From NCBI RefSeq assembly GCF_002220095.1, contig NZ_CP022372.1, positions 592,501-656,500 on the forward strand: DNA of 64,000 bases, read 5' to 3'. Made by a program: the position numbers and the translations under genes. Below, piece after piece: positions 20,748-28,698 of the stretch (positions within the stretch are counted from its first letter, which is position 1; every line of letters starts with the position of its first letter). The notes beneath the pieces are model-generated. The model was not told the origin of the DNA, ran no database searches, and saw only the letters and a list, made by a program, of their open reading frames with translations. This stretch comes from Bosea sp. AS-1. Its GTDB lineage: Bacteria > Pseudomonadota > Alphaproteobacteria > Rhizobiales > Beijerinckiaceae.

Positions 20748-21619
20748 TGAACGCGCGCACGCCTATCTCCGCGGTCGCCCTGGTCACGCCGGTCCAGTTG
20801 ATGATCGGCGGCATCATCTTCCTGCCGGCGATCTACGTATTCTGGCTGAGCCTCAACCAGTCCTCCTTCGGCCAAGCGGCGAGCTTCGTCGGTCTCGCCA
20901 ACTACGCGAAGGTGCTGGCCGATCCGTATTTCTGGAAGGCACTGCTCAATACGGTGATCGTCGTCGCGGTTGTCGTGCATGTCGAGTTGCTGATCGGGCT
21001 CGGCATGGCGCTGTTCTTCGCTTCCGGCGTGCCGTTCCGGCCGCTGCTGCTCGCCATTGTGCTCGCGCCCTATGCGGTCAGCGAGGTTTCGGCGGTGGTG
21101 ATGTGGCGCTATCTGTTCGAGCCGGATGTCGGAATGATGAGCCGGCTGCTGGCCACCATCGGCCTGCCGCCGATCGAATGGGCGGTGAACCCGAGCCACG
21201 GCCTTGCCATGGTCAGCCTGCTCTCGATCTGGCTGCACCTGCCGTTCTCGTTCATCATCCTCTATGCCGCGCGGCTCTCGATCCCCAGCGATCTCTACGA
21301 GGCGGCGTCGATCGATGGCGCCTCGGCCTGGACCTCGTTCCGTCGTGTGACGCTGCCGCTCTTGATGCCGGCGCTGCTGATCGCGGCCCTGTTCCGCTAC
21401 ATCTTCGCTTTCAGGCTGTTCTCCGAGGTCTGGCTGATGACCGGCGGTGGACCGGCGCGCTCGACCGAGGTGATGGCGGTCTATCTCTATCTCGAGGCCT
21501 TCCGCTACAACGCCTTCGGCTCGGCCGCCGCCACCGGCTGGCTCCTGGTGCTCGCCTCGCTCCTGCTCGCGCTGTTCTATCTGCGCCGGCTCTATCGGGA
21601 GATGTTCGCGCGTGCCTAA
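20747..21619 (+). CDS. CUT1 sugar ABC transporter permease, MalF/UgpA-like
   Basis: A 290-residue membrane protein with about six TM segments and the EAA loop DLYEAASIDGASAWTSFRRVTLPLL. It contains LAPYAVSEVSAVVMWRYLFEPD and ends with a short basic tail. It is strikingly similar to the permease at 46143-47018; both share SSFGQA, PYAVSEV and RLFSE blocks. It should partner with the 21612 permease and the divergent binding proteins. It needs an ATPase encoded elsewhere. Confidence 0.9.
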   Translation: MNARTPISAVALVTPVQLMIGGIIFLPAIYVFWLSLNQSSFGQAASFVGLANYAKVLADPYFWKALLNTVIVVAVVVHVELLIGLGMALFFASGVPFRPLLLAIVLAPYAVSEVSAVVMWRYLFEPDVGMMSRLLATIGLPPIEWAVNPSHGLAMVSLLSIWLHLPFSFIILYAARLSIPSDLYEAASIDGASAWTSFRRVTLPLLMPALLIAALFRYIFAFRLFSEVWLMTGGGPARSTEVMAVYLYLEAFRYNAFGSAAATGWLLVLASLLLALFYLRRLYREMFARA

Positions 21620-22439
21620 GCTTCTGCGCCATTTCCTGAAGTTCGTCGGCTTGCTCGCGGTCGTCGCCTGGTCGCTCGTGCCGATCGGCCTGATCGCGAT
21701 GTCGTCCTTCAAGGCCGATCGCGACATCTTCTCGCCGACGGGCGCCTTCTCCTTCGCACCGACGCTGGCGAACTATCAGGCCCTCTGGAACCGCTGGGGC
21801 GATTTCTTCTTCGGCCTGTGGAACAGCTTCCTCGTCACGGTCGGCGCGACCGTGCTCGCGGTCGGCGTCTCCCTGCTCGCCGGCTTCGCCTATTCGCGCT
21901 TCGCCTCGCGAGGCCTGCAGGCCTCGGCCTTCTTCCTGATCTTCATCCGCCTGATCCCGCCGATCGTGATCACGCTACCGCTCTTCCCGGTGGCGAACTG
22001 GCTCGGCCTCAACGACACGCATTTCATCCTGATCCTGCTCTACGCGACCTTCTTCGTCTCGCTCGGCACGGTGGTAATGCGGACCTTCATCGACCAGATC
22101 CCGCGCGAGCTCGACGAAGCAGCGATGGTCGACGGCGCCTCGCAGATGCAGATCATCGCCCGCATCATCCTGCCGATGGCGGCGCAGGGCATGCTCGCGG
22201 TGTCGGTCTTCGTCATCGTCTATGCCTGGAACGAGTTCCTTTTCGCCTTCATCTTCACGACCACCAAGGCGAAGACCGCGCCACTGGTGATTTCCGAGAT
22301 GATCGGCGCTGTCGAAGGCGTCGAATGGGGCGTGCTCTTCGCGGCGTCGACCGTGCAGCTCGTGCCGGTGCTCGCCTTCGTCATCCTCATGCAGAAGCAT
22401 CTCGTGGCCGGGCTCACTGCCGGCGCGGTGAAGGGATAA
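21612..22439 (+). CDS. CUT1 sugar ABC transporter permease, MalG/UgpE-like
   Basis: A 275-residue permease starting at a GTG eight bases inside the upstream gene. The EAA loop reads ELDEAAMVDGASQMQIIARIILPM. The end HLVAGLTAGAVKG is the usual MalG-type C-terminus. It closely resembles the 45320-46153 permease, sharing RLIPPIVITLPLFP and the NWLGL segment. The operon continues without a gap into two proteins of unknown function. Confidence 0.9.
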   Translation: MPKLLRHFLKFVGLLAVVAWSLVPIGLIAMSSFKADRDIFSPTGAFSFAPTLANYQALWNRWGDFFFGLWNSFLVTVGATVLAVGVSLLAGFAYSRFASRGLQASAFFLIFIRLIPPIVITLPLFPVANWLGLNDTHFILILLYATFFVSLGTVVMRTFIDQIPRELDEAAMVDGASQMQIIARIILPMAAQGMLAVSVFVIVYAWNEFLFAFIFTTTKAKTAPLVISEMIGAVEGVEWGVLFAASTVQLVPVLAFVILMQKHLVAGLTAGAVKG

Positions 22440-22442
22440 GCC

Positions 22443-23339
22443 ATGAACGCATCGGAACTCCGGCTCGACGAGCTGCGCCGCGCCCTCCGCGAGAGCGACC
22501 CGCAACTCAGCCGCTTCGACCCGTTGCCGCGCATCATCTGCCTCGACGATTTCGACCGCGGCATGTGCGGCTGGACACAGCTCGTCGGCAATTACGAGGA
22601 CACGCTCGACGCGATGCTGCCGGGCTATGCCCAGCACAGCCATGCCATGCTCTCGACGCTGCCGAACTGGGATTTCGGCTCGCATGGCGGCGTCGACGGT
22701 TCCTATGCGCTGAAGATCGCGACCCGTCCGAAGAAGGGCGCGCAGAATGTCGCGATCAAGCGGCTAACCTTCCGCAAGGCGGGGCCGATCCGGCTGGAAG
22801 CCTATTTCACCTTCAAGCCTGAGGCGACGGAGCTTGCGCTGTCGGAGACCGATATCCGCTCCTTCGGTTTCCTCTACGATCTCCAGATCGGCGACACTTC
22901 GGGACCGGGCGACCGCGTGATGCCGCACTTACGCTTCCTCAACGCGCAGGACGGACAGCACATCCAGAAATGGCAGTTCAAGCGCAAGACGACGCCGATC
23001 AAGCCGATCGGCACCGCCGGCAAGACGATTACACATTACCATCTGGCTCCCAGCGACTGGGAGGACCTGCCCGGCGGTGAGCAGCGGCTCTGCTATAACG
23101 AGATTCCGACCAAGGTGAACTGGCACTATCTGCGCTTCGATTTCGACCTCGCAGCGATGCAAGCGACAAGATTTCAGGTCAACGACCGGGTGTTCGCCAT
23201 GGAGGGCTACGACTGCATCCGTATTCCCGCGATGAAGAACCTGTGGTGCATGCTGAACCTCGGCTTCTTCGCCGAGACCGACACCGACAAGCGCGCCTTT
23301 GCCTATCTCGACTCCGTTTGCCTGTCGGGGGATTTCTGA
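22443..23339 (+). CDS. Conserved hypothetical protein in a sugar-acid operon (DUF6772-like, tentative)
   Basis: A 298-residue protein with no signal peptide and no TM segment, so probably cytoplasmic. It is rich in aromatic residues and alternating beta-type strands (RLEAYFTFKPEA, FGFLYDLQIGD, HYLRFDFDL) and ends KRAFAYLDSVCLSGDF. This looks like an all-beta jelly-roll of carbohydrate-binding or lectin type, which is inference. I did not recognise a catalytic motif. It starts three bases after the permease stop and overlaps the next gene by one base. It could be a sugar-processing enzyme specific to this importer. Confidence 0.75.
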   Translation: MNASELRLDELRRALRESDPQLSRFDPLPRIICLDDFDRGMCGWTQLVGNYEDTLDAMLPGYAQHSHAMLSTLPNWDFGSHGGVDGSYALKIATRPKKGAQNVAIKRLTFRKAGPIRLEAYFTFKPEATELALSETDIRSFGFLYDLQIGDTSGPGDRVMPHLRFLNAQDGQHIQKWQFKRKTTPIKPIGTAGKTITHYHLAPSDWEDLPGGEQRLCYNEIPTKVNWHYLRFDFDLAAMQATRFQVNDRVFAMEGYDCIRIPAMKNLWCMLNLGFFAETDTDKRAFAYLDSVCLSGDF

Positions 23340-23674
23340 TGCTGCCCGAAAACCTGACCGCCGTCGTCGCCCGCAACGAAAGCTGGACGGGTGCAAGCGC
23401 GACCGAGCCTTACGAGGCCGGTTGGGCGAAGGAGGCCATCGTGTTCGTCCGAGCGCTGAAGGAGCCCAAGGGGGCGCTGCCGAAGGCGCGGATCGAGATC
23501 TCAGCCGATGGAATGCATTGGTGCCCAGAGGGTTCGGAGTTCGCATTGCCGAAGGCAAAGGATGCTGTGACGTTCCAGCGTGTCTCGCACTTCGGCAATT
23601 TCCTGCGCGTCGCCGCGACATTGCCGGAGAGTTCCGAGATCACCGTGCTGGTGACGCTTCACCTCAAGGCCTGA
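23339..23674 (+). CDS. Small hypothetical protein coupled to the upstream unknown gene
   Basis: A 111-residue protein (MLPENLTAVVARNESWTG) whose ATG overlaps the previous stop codon (TGATG). It is predicted soluble and probably beta-rich: KARIEISADGMHWCPEGSEF, then VTFQRVSHFGNFLRVAATLP and ITVLVTLHLKA. The central stretch resembles the core of small carbohydrate-binding or discoidin-like modules, but this is weak. It is the last gene of the operon and its stop codon lies within a terminator-like stem. I do not recognise its family with confidence. Confidence 0.7.
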   Translation: MLPENLTAVVARNESWTGASATEPYEAGWAKEAIVFVRALKEPKGALPKARIEISADGMHWCPEGSEFALPKAKDAVTFQRVSHFGNFLRVAATLPESSEITVLVTLHLKA

Positions 23675-23698
23675 GGGGCGCTGAAGCCCTCGGGCCTT
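23666..23698. terminator. Stem-loop between convergent genes (putative bidirectional terminator)
   Basis: AAGGCCTGAGGG (23666-23677) pairs with CCCTCGGGCCTT (23687-23698) over 12 pairs with one G-U, around a nine-base loop. It overlaps the stop codon of the upstream plus-strand gene and lies before the end of the minus-strand CMD-like gene. AA/TT flanks are present but no long T-run. Confidence 0.6.
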
Positions 23699-23716
23699 CA
23701 ATGATGGAGATGGGGT

Positions 23717-24262
23717 TCAGCTCGCGGCGAGCGGCCGATCGGTCATTTCCGCTGCGACGGCCGCATCGATCGGCGTGTCGTAGGTCATCAGGATGTAGCC
23801 GAGGACCGAGTAGAAGCCGACCGTCGCGATCAGGTCGAAGACCGCCTCGTGCCCGAGCGCCGCGGCGAGCTCGGCTTCGAGGGCCGGTGACAGGCGCTTG
23901 TCATCGAAGAGCCCATCGACCGCCCTCGCGATCAGCCCATCCTCGCCTCTCGGCATCCCGCGCAGTGCGGCGATGCGTGCATCGCTCATGCCGAGCCCCC
24001 GCGCCCGGCTGACATGATGCGCCCATTCATAGGGCGAGCCCATGCGATGGGCAGCGCGCAGGATCACGACCTCGGAGCGCACCGGCCCGAGCGCGCTGTC
24101 CTTGACGATGTGCTGGCGCAGCGGCGCCCATGCCTGCAGCAGCGCGGGGTGATGCGCCATCGTGCGATAGACATTGAGCGCGCCCGCAAAGCCGTCCTTC
24201 ATCCCGGCGATGGCCTGAGGCCAGTCGGCATCGCTGATCGGCGGGCAGGGAGAGGTCGTCAT
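23717..24262 (-). CDS. Carboxymuconolactone decarboxylase/AhpD-like protein without CxxC
   Basis: A 181-residue helical protein. The CMD-fold core motif is seen in SEVVILRAAHRMGSPYEWAHHVSRA. The AhpD redox pair CxxC is absent; the place is occupied by a Tyr-Glu-Trp/His-His arrangement as in non-peroxidase CMD proteins. It is the last gene of the large minus-strand peptide operon. A GTG at 24274 is an alternative start. A role in decarboxylation or general detoxification is possible; none is shown. Confidence 0.82.
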   Translation of the reverse strand: MTTSPCPPISDADWPQAIAGMKDGFAGALNVYRTMAHHPALLQAWAPLRQHIVKDSALGPVRSEVVILRAAHRMGSPYEWAHHVSRARGLGMSDARIAALRGMPRGEDGLIARAVDGLFDDKRLSPALEAELAAALGHEAVFDLIATVGFYSVLGYILMTYDTPIDAAVAAEMTDRPLAAS

Positions 24263-24279
24263 CGGATGTCTCACGGTGC

Positions 24280-25143
24280 TCAGCTGTTGAGGTATTTGGC
24301 GTAGAGCGCGGGGGCCCGGTCGGCCCAGATGCCCGTGAAGCTGCGATAGCGCGCGATTTCGGCCAGGTCGATCTTGACCCGCAGCACGTCCTCGCGGTCA
24401 TGGTCGAGCGCGCCGAGCAGCTTGCCATCCGGCCCGACCGCGCAGGAGCGGCCGAAGAAGCGCTGCCCGCCGCGGCTGCCGCTGCGGTTGCAGCTCAGGA
24501 AGAAGACGCCGTTTTCTGTCGCCCGCGTATAGGCCCGGTGGATGAACAGCGCCTCGTCGGTCACCGCTGCGTCCTCGGCGCCGAAGGAGGCCCAGACCGA
24601 GGTGACGATGCTGGCGCCCTGCAGGGCAAGGATGCGTGTGATCTCGGGGAAGCGGATATCATAGCAGACCTGCATGCCGAGCCGCGTCCCGAAGACGGGA
24701 TAGGTATCGATACTGTCACCGCCGGTGAAGAACAGCTTCTCGTTCTGCCATTGGTGGATCTTGGTGTAGTCGCCGATCACGCCCTCCGGGCCGATCAAGA
24801 GCGAGGCGTTGCGCATCACGCCGGCGCGCAGCCGGTCGCGCAGGCCGAGCCCGATGACGAGATGCACGCGATGCCGCGCTGCGAGCGCGACCAGCGCCTT
24901 GATCTCCTCGCCATCCGGCGCTGCACAGGCCTCGTAGAGCGCGGCGCCAAAATGCGGCACGTCGCTGACCAGTGGACCGCCGGGCACCAGCGGCTCGACA
25001 TAGCCGGTATTCGACAGTTCCGGGAACAGGATGAGCTGGGCGCCTCGCGCGGCTTCGGCCGCGACGAACTCGTCGATGCGCCGGAAATTCTCGACGGGCG
25101 CCAGAGACTGGACGTCGAGCTGGACGAGGCTGGCGGATATCAT
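24280..25143 (-). CDS. Carbon-nitrogen hydrolase (nitrilase superfamily amidase)
   Basis: A 287-residue enzyme with the Glu-Lys-Cys layout of the superfamily: glutamate in ILFPELSNTGY near residue 41, lysine in DYTKIHQWQNEK, and the nucleophile cysteine in GMQVCYDIRFPE. It probably hydrolyses an amide such as an N-carbamoyl or omega-amide group. The start overlaps the upstream ATPase gene by ATGA, so it belongs to the peptide-importer operon. That suggests it acts on the imported compound or its product after transamination (compare omega-amidase), which is inference. Confidence 0.9.
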   Translation of the reverse strand: MISASLVQLDVQSLAPVENFRRIDEFVAAEAARGAQLILFPELSNTGYVEPLVPGGPLVSDVPHFGAALYEACAAPDGEEIKALVALAARHRVHLVIGLGLRDRLRAGVMRNASLLIGPEGVIGDYTKIHQWQNEKLFFTGGDSIDTYPVFGTRLGMQVCYDIRFPEITRILALQGASIVTSVWASFGAEDAAVTDEALFIHRAYTRATENGVFFLSCNRSGSRGGQRFFGRSCAVGPDGKLLGALDHDREDVLRVKIDLAEIARYRSFTGIWADRAPALYAKYLNS

Positions 25144-26816
25144 GCGTCGGCTCCGGCGATACGGCGCCCGGTGGCGAAATCCCAGTCCCGCCCGGGGGCC
25201 GCGTTGATCAAGGCACGCGTGTATTCGTGGCGCGGGCTGGCCAGCACCTCGGCCGCGGGACCATCCTCGACCACGCGACCACGCTGCATCACCATCACCT
25301 CGTCGCAGATCTGCGCCGCGACGCGCAAGTCATGGGTGATGAACAGCACGGCGAGGTTGCGCCGCTCCTGGATCTCCGCCAGCAGCGCCAGCACCTGTGC
25401 CTGCACCGAGACGTCCAGCGCCGAGACGGCCTCGTCCGCGACGATGACCTCTGGCTCCATCATCAGCGCGCGCGCGATCGCGATGCGCTGGCGCTGGCCG
25501 CCGGAGAACTGGTGCGGGAAGCGTTCGAGGCTGGCGCGCGGCAGGCCGACGACCTCGAGCAGCTCGCCGGCGCGCTTGAGCGCGGAGACACGATCTTCGC
25601 CGAGATTGAGCGGCCCCTCGATCAGGCTCTCGCCGATGCGCAGGCGCGGATTGAGCGAGCGGTTGGGGTCCTGGAACACCATCTGCACGCGCCGCCGCGC
25701 TGGCGCCAGCGCCGCCTGACCTTGGAGCGGAGCGATGTCCTGGCCGTTGACCCGGATCTCGCCGCCGGTCGGGTGCTCCAGCCGGAGCAGGCAGCGCGCC
25801 ACCGTCGACTTGCCCGAGCCGCTTTCGCCGACAATGCCGAGCGTGCGCCCGCGCGCTAGCTTGAAGCTGACATCGTTGACGGCGCGCACGGTGCGGATGT
25901 CGCGGCCCGTCAGCTTGCCGAGCAGTGTCCCGAAACTGAAAGTCTTCTCGAGATTCCTGATCTCGACGACGGCCTCGGCCTCTTTCGCCGCAACGCGTGG
26001 CGCACGAGGGATCAGCGACGGCACGGCCTGCAGCAGGTCGCGCGTATAGTCCTCGCGCGGCCGGCTCAGCACCTGCTCGATCGGGCCGGTCTCGACGATC
26101 TCGCCGCGACGCATCACGCAGACCCGGTCGGCGATGTCGACGACCACGCCCATGTCGTGGGTGATGAACAGGACGGCGGTGTTCTGCTTCTCCTGCAATT
26201 CGCGGATCAGGCCGAGAATCTGCTTCTGCGTGGTGACGTCGAGCGCGGTGGTCGGCTCGTCGGCGATCAGCAGCTTCGGCTTGAGCGCCAGCGCCATCGC
26301 GATCATCACGCGCTGGCGCTGGCCGCCGGAGAGCTGGTGCGGGTAACTGTCGTAGATCCGCGCCGGATCGGGCAGATGCACCGCCGCGAAGGCAGCGAGC
26401 GCGGCTTCCCTACGCTCCCTCGGCCGCATCTGGGTGTGGGCCCAATAGACCTCATCCATCTGCAGGCCGATGGTCAGCACCGGGTTCAGCGCCGTCATCG
26501 GCTCCTGGAAGATCATCGCCATTTCGGCGCCGCGCAGCGCCTTGGTGCGCGACGGCGTCGCGGTGAGGATGTCCTCGCCGTTGAGCAATACCACGCCGCC
26601 AGTCGCCTGCAATTCGTCGCGCGGCAAGAGGTCCATCGCGACCAGCGAGGTCACTGACTTGCCGGAACCGGATTCGCCGACGAGGCAGAGCGTCTCGCCC
26701 GGCTGGATGTCGAAGCTAATGCCTTTCAGGATCTCGGAGGGCTGGCGTCCGCGCGTCGCGACCTTGAGATCGCGGATCGAGAGCACCGGCTGGGGCACGG
26801 AGGCTGTGGCAGTCAC
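25140..26816 (-). CDS. Duplicated-domain Dpp/Gsi-type ABC transporter ATP-binding protein
   Basis: A 558-residue protein with two complete ABC cassettes in tandem, each with GESGSGKS Walker A, SGGQRQRV signature and a DEP/DEA Walker B (IADEPTTALD and VADEAVSALD). It is equivalent to fused DppD and DppF, as in GsiA/YliA. The second cassette has Ala for the usual Pro after the catalytic Glu in Walker B, which is common in this family. Translation starts at GTG, which overlaps the stop of the upstream permease (GTGA). It energises the importer of the operon. Confidence 0.93.
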   Translation of the reverse strand: MTATASVPQPVLSIRDLKVATRGRQPSEILKGISFDIQPGETLCLVGESGSGKSVTSLVAMDLLPRDELQATGGVVLLNGEDILTATPSRTKALRGAEMAMIFQEPMTALNPVLTIGLQMDEVYWAHTQMRPRERREAALAAFAAVHLPDPARIYDSYPHQLSGGQRQRVMIAMALALKPKLLIADEPTTALDVTTQKQILGLIRELQEKQNTAVLFITHDMGVVVDIADRVCVMRRGEIVETGPIEQVLSRPREDYTRDLLQAVPSLIPRAPRVAAKEAEAVVEIRNLEKTFSFGTLLGKLTGRDIRTVRAVNDVSFKLARGRTLGIVGESGSGKSTVARCLLRLEHPTGGEIRVNGQDIAPLQGQAALAPARRRVQMVFQDPNRSLNPRLRIGESLIEGPLNLGEDRVSALKRAGELLEVVGLPRASLERFPHQFSGGQRQRIAIARALMMEPEVIVADEAVSALDVSVQAQVLALLAEIQERRNLAVLFITHDLRVAAQICDEVMVMQRGRVVEDGPAAEVLASPRHEYTRALINAAPGRDWDFATGRRIAGADA

Positions 26817-27685
26817 GGGGCTCTCCCTTGCATCTTCGGGTCGAGCCGGTCGCGTAGCGCGTCGCCGAGCAGGTTGATCGACAGGATGCAGGCCGACAGC
26901 ACGATCGCCGGCCAGAACACCAGCCAGTGGTTGATCGCGAAATAGAGCCGGCCCTCGGCCATGATGTTGCCCCAGCTCGGGATCTCGGTGCCGATGCCGA
27001 CGCCGAGGAAGGAGAGGGCAGCCTCGGTCAGGATAGCCGAAGCGTACATATAGGTGCCCTGCACGATCAGCGGGGCGATCGTCGTCGGCAGCAGGTGCTT
27101 CCAGATCAGCTTGAGCGGCGGCGTGCCGAGCAGCATCGCCGCGTCGACATAGGTTTCTTCGCGGGCTGCGATGACGCGCGCCCGGACGAGGCGCACCACC
27201 TGCGGGATCGCGGGGATCATGATGGCGATGATGACGGTGGCGAGCCCGCCGCGGACCAGCGCGACGATGGCGATGGCGAGCAGGATGCCGGGGATCGCCA
27301 TCAGCCCGTCCATCATCCGCATCAGCACGCCGTCGATGCCGCGATACCAGCCGGCGAGCAGGCCGAGCGGCAGGCCGATCAGGATCGCGCCCGCCGCGAC
27401 GCCCGCGCCCACCAGCAGCGAGACCCTCGCACCATAGACCACACGCGAATAGAGGTCGCGGCCGAACGAGTCCGTGCCGAGCCAGTAGGTCTCGGAAGCA
27501 GGTTTCAACCGCATCGCCGCATTGAGCTTGGTCGGCTCGAAATTGGCGAGCAGTGGGGCGAAGACCGCCATCGCGACGATGGCGATGAGAACGATGATGG
27601 CCAGCACCGTCGTCCAGTGCGGCGGGTTTCGCAGCAGGCGCCGGCGGGGGAGGCCGCTCTGCGCTGGGTTCGATGCGGCGCTCAT
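26813..27685 (-). CDS. Dpp-type ABC transporter permease, DppC-like
   Basis: A 290-residue membrane protein with a DppC-type leader (TVLAIIVLIAIVAMAVFAPLL), the YWLGTDSFGRDLYSRVVYGAR block and an EAA-like loop (DAAMLLGTPPLKLIWKHLLPT). The ATG at 27685 overlaps the upstream permease stop by ATGA, which decides the start against the longer open frame. It pairs with the DppB-like permease upstream and the fused ATPase downstream. Confidence 0.92.
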   Translation of the reverse strand: MSAASNPAQSGLPRRRLLRNPPHWTTVLAIIVLIAIVAMAVFAPLLANFEPTKLNAAMRLKPASETYWLGTDSFGRDLYSRVVYGARVSLLVGAGVAAGAILIGLPLGLLAGWYRGIDGVLMRMMDGLMAIPGILLAIAIVALVRGGLATVIIAIMIPAIPQVVRLVRARVIAAREETYVDAAMLLGTPPLKLIWKHLLPTTIAPLIVQGTYMYASAILTEAALSFLGVGIGTEIPSWGNIMAEGRLYFAINHWLVFWPAIVLSACILSINLLGDALRDRLDPKMQGRAP

Positions 27686-28626
27686 TGGTAGCGGATCCTC
27701 GGGTCGCTCAGCGCATAGGAGAGGTCGATCAGCAGGTTGATCAGCACATAGGCGCCGGCCGTCAGCAGGATGATCGCCTGGATCAACGGGTAGTCGCGGG
27801 CGAGCACGCCATCGACGACCAGCCGCCCGAGGCCGGGAATGTTGAAGACCGTCTCGGTGACGACGACGCCGGAAACCATCATCGCGAAGCCGGTGCCGAT
27901 CACGGTGAGGATCGGGATCGCGGCGTTGCGCAGTGCGTGGCGGAACAGGACGATCCGCTCGCCCAGCCCCTTGGCCCGCGCCGTGCGGACATAATCCTCG
28001 CGCAGCACTTCGAGCATTGAGGCGCGTGTCATGCGCGAGACCAATGCGACATAGAAGGAGGAGAGCGCCAGCCCCGGCAGCAGGATGCGATGGAGGAAGG
28101 GGCCCAAGCCCTCGGCCAGCGGCTTGTAGCCCTGCACCGGAAACCATTTCAGGTCGACGGCGAAAACGGCGATCAACACATAGCCGATCACGAAGATCGG
28201 CACCGAGAAGCCGACGACCGAAAGCGCCATGACGAAGCGGTCGACCATGCCGCCATGGCGCCAGGCGGCGAGCACGCCGAGCGGCAGCGAGATCACCACC
28301 GTGAAGATCATCGCCATGACGGCGAGGGCCAGCGTGGGTCCGATGCGCTGGCCGATCATCTCCAGCACCGGCCGCTGCGAGATCAGCGAGTGGCCGAAAT
28401 CGCCGGCTGCCATCCCGCCCAGCCAGGTGATGAACTGGCCGGCAAGCGGTTTGTCGAGGCCGAGATTCTCGCGGATCGCGACGAGCTGCGCCGGGGTCGC
28501 CTGATCACCGGCGATGGCCTGGGCCGGGTCACCCGGCGTCAGGCGCAACAACAGGAAGACGAACAGCGCCACGAAGAACATGACGGGGATCGCCATCGCC
28601 AGCCTGCGCAGGAAATAGGAAGCCAT
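27682..28626 (-). CDS. Dpp-type ABC transporter permease, DppB-like
   Basis: A 314-residue permease beginning MASYFLRRLAMAIPVMFFV, with the DppB signature LLRLTPGDPAQAIAGDQA near residue 25. The EAA-like loop is REDYVRTARAKGLGERIVLFRHALRNA. It ends YALSDPRIRYQ, overlapping the next gene. It follows the binding-protein gene after a 72-bp gap that contains a perfect 10-bp hairpin. Confidence 0.93.
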   Translation of the reverse strand: MASYFLRRLAMAIPVMFFVALFVFLLLRLTPGDPAQAIAGDQATPAQLVAIRENLGLDKPLAGQFITWLGGMAAGDFGHSLISQRPVLEMIGQRIGPTLALAVMAMIFTVVISLPLGVLAAWRHGGMVDRFVMALSVVGFSVPIFVIGYVLIAVFAVDLKWFPVQGYKPLAEGLGPFLHRILLPGLALSSFYVALVSRMTRASMLEVLREDYVRTARAKGLGERIVLFRHALRNAAIPILTVIGTGFAMMVSGVVVTETVFNIPGLGRLVVDGVLARDYPLIQAIILLTAGAYVLINLLIDLSYALSDPRIRYQ

Positions 28627-28663
28627 GCGGTGCTCCGGGCGCCGAAAACAGTGCCTGCGGGAA

Positions 28664-28686
28664 GGGCGGCGGCCGCGCCGCCGCCC
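28664..28686 (-). other. Intercistronic perfect stem-loop after binding-protein gene
   Basis: GGGCGGCGGC (28664-28673) and GCCGCCGCCC (28677-28686) form a perfect 10-bp stem with a three-base loop, between the binding-protein stop and the first permease start. No T-run is present. Position and form parallel the hairpin at 11627-11660 in the other peptide-type importer. Confidence 0.6.
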
Positions 28687-28698
28687 GGTTGCGTCAGG

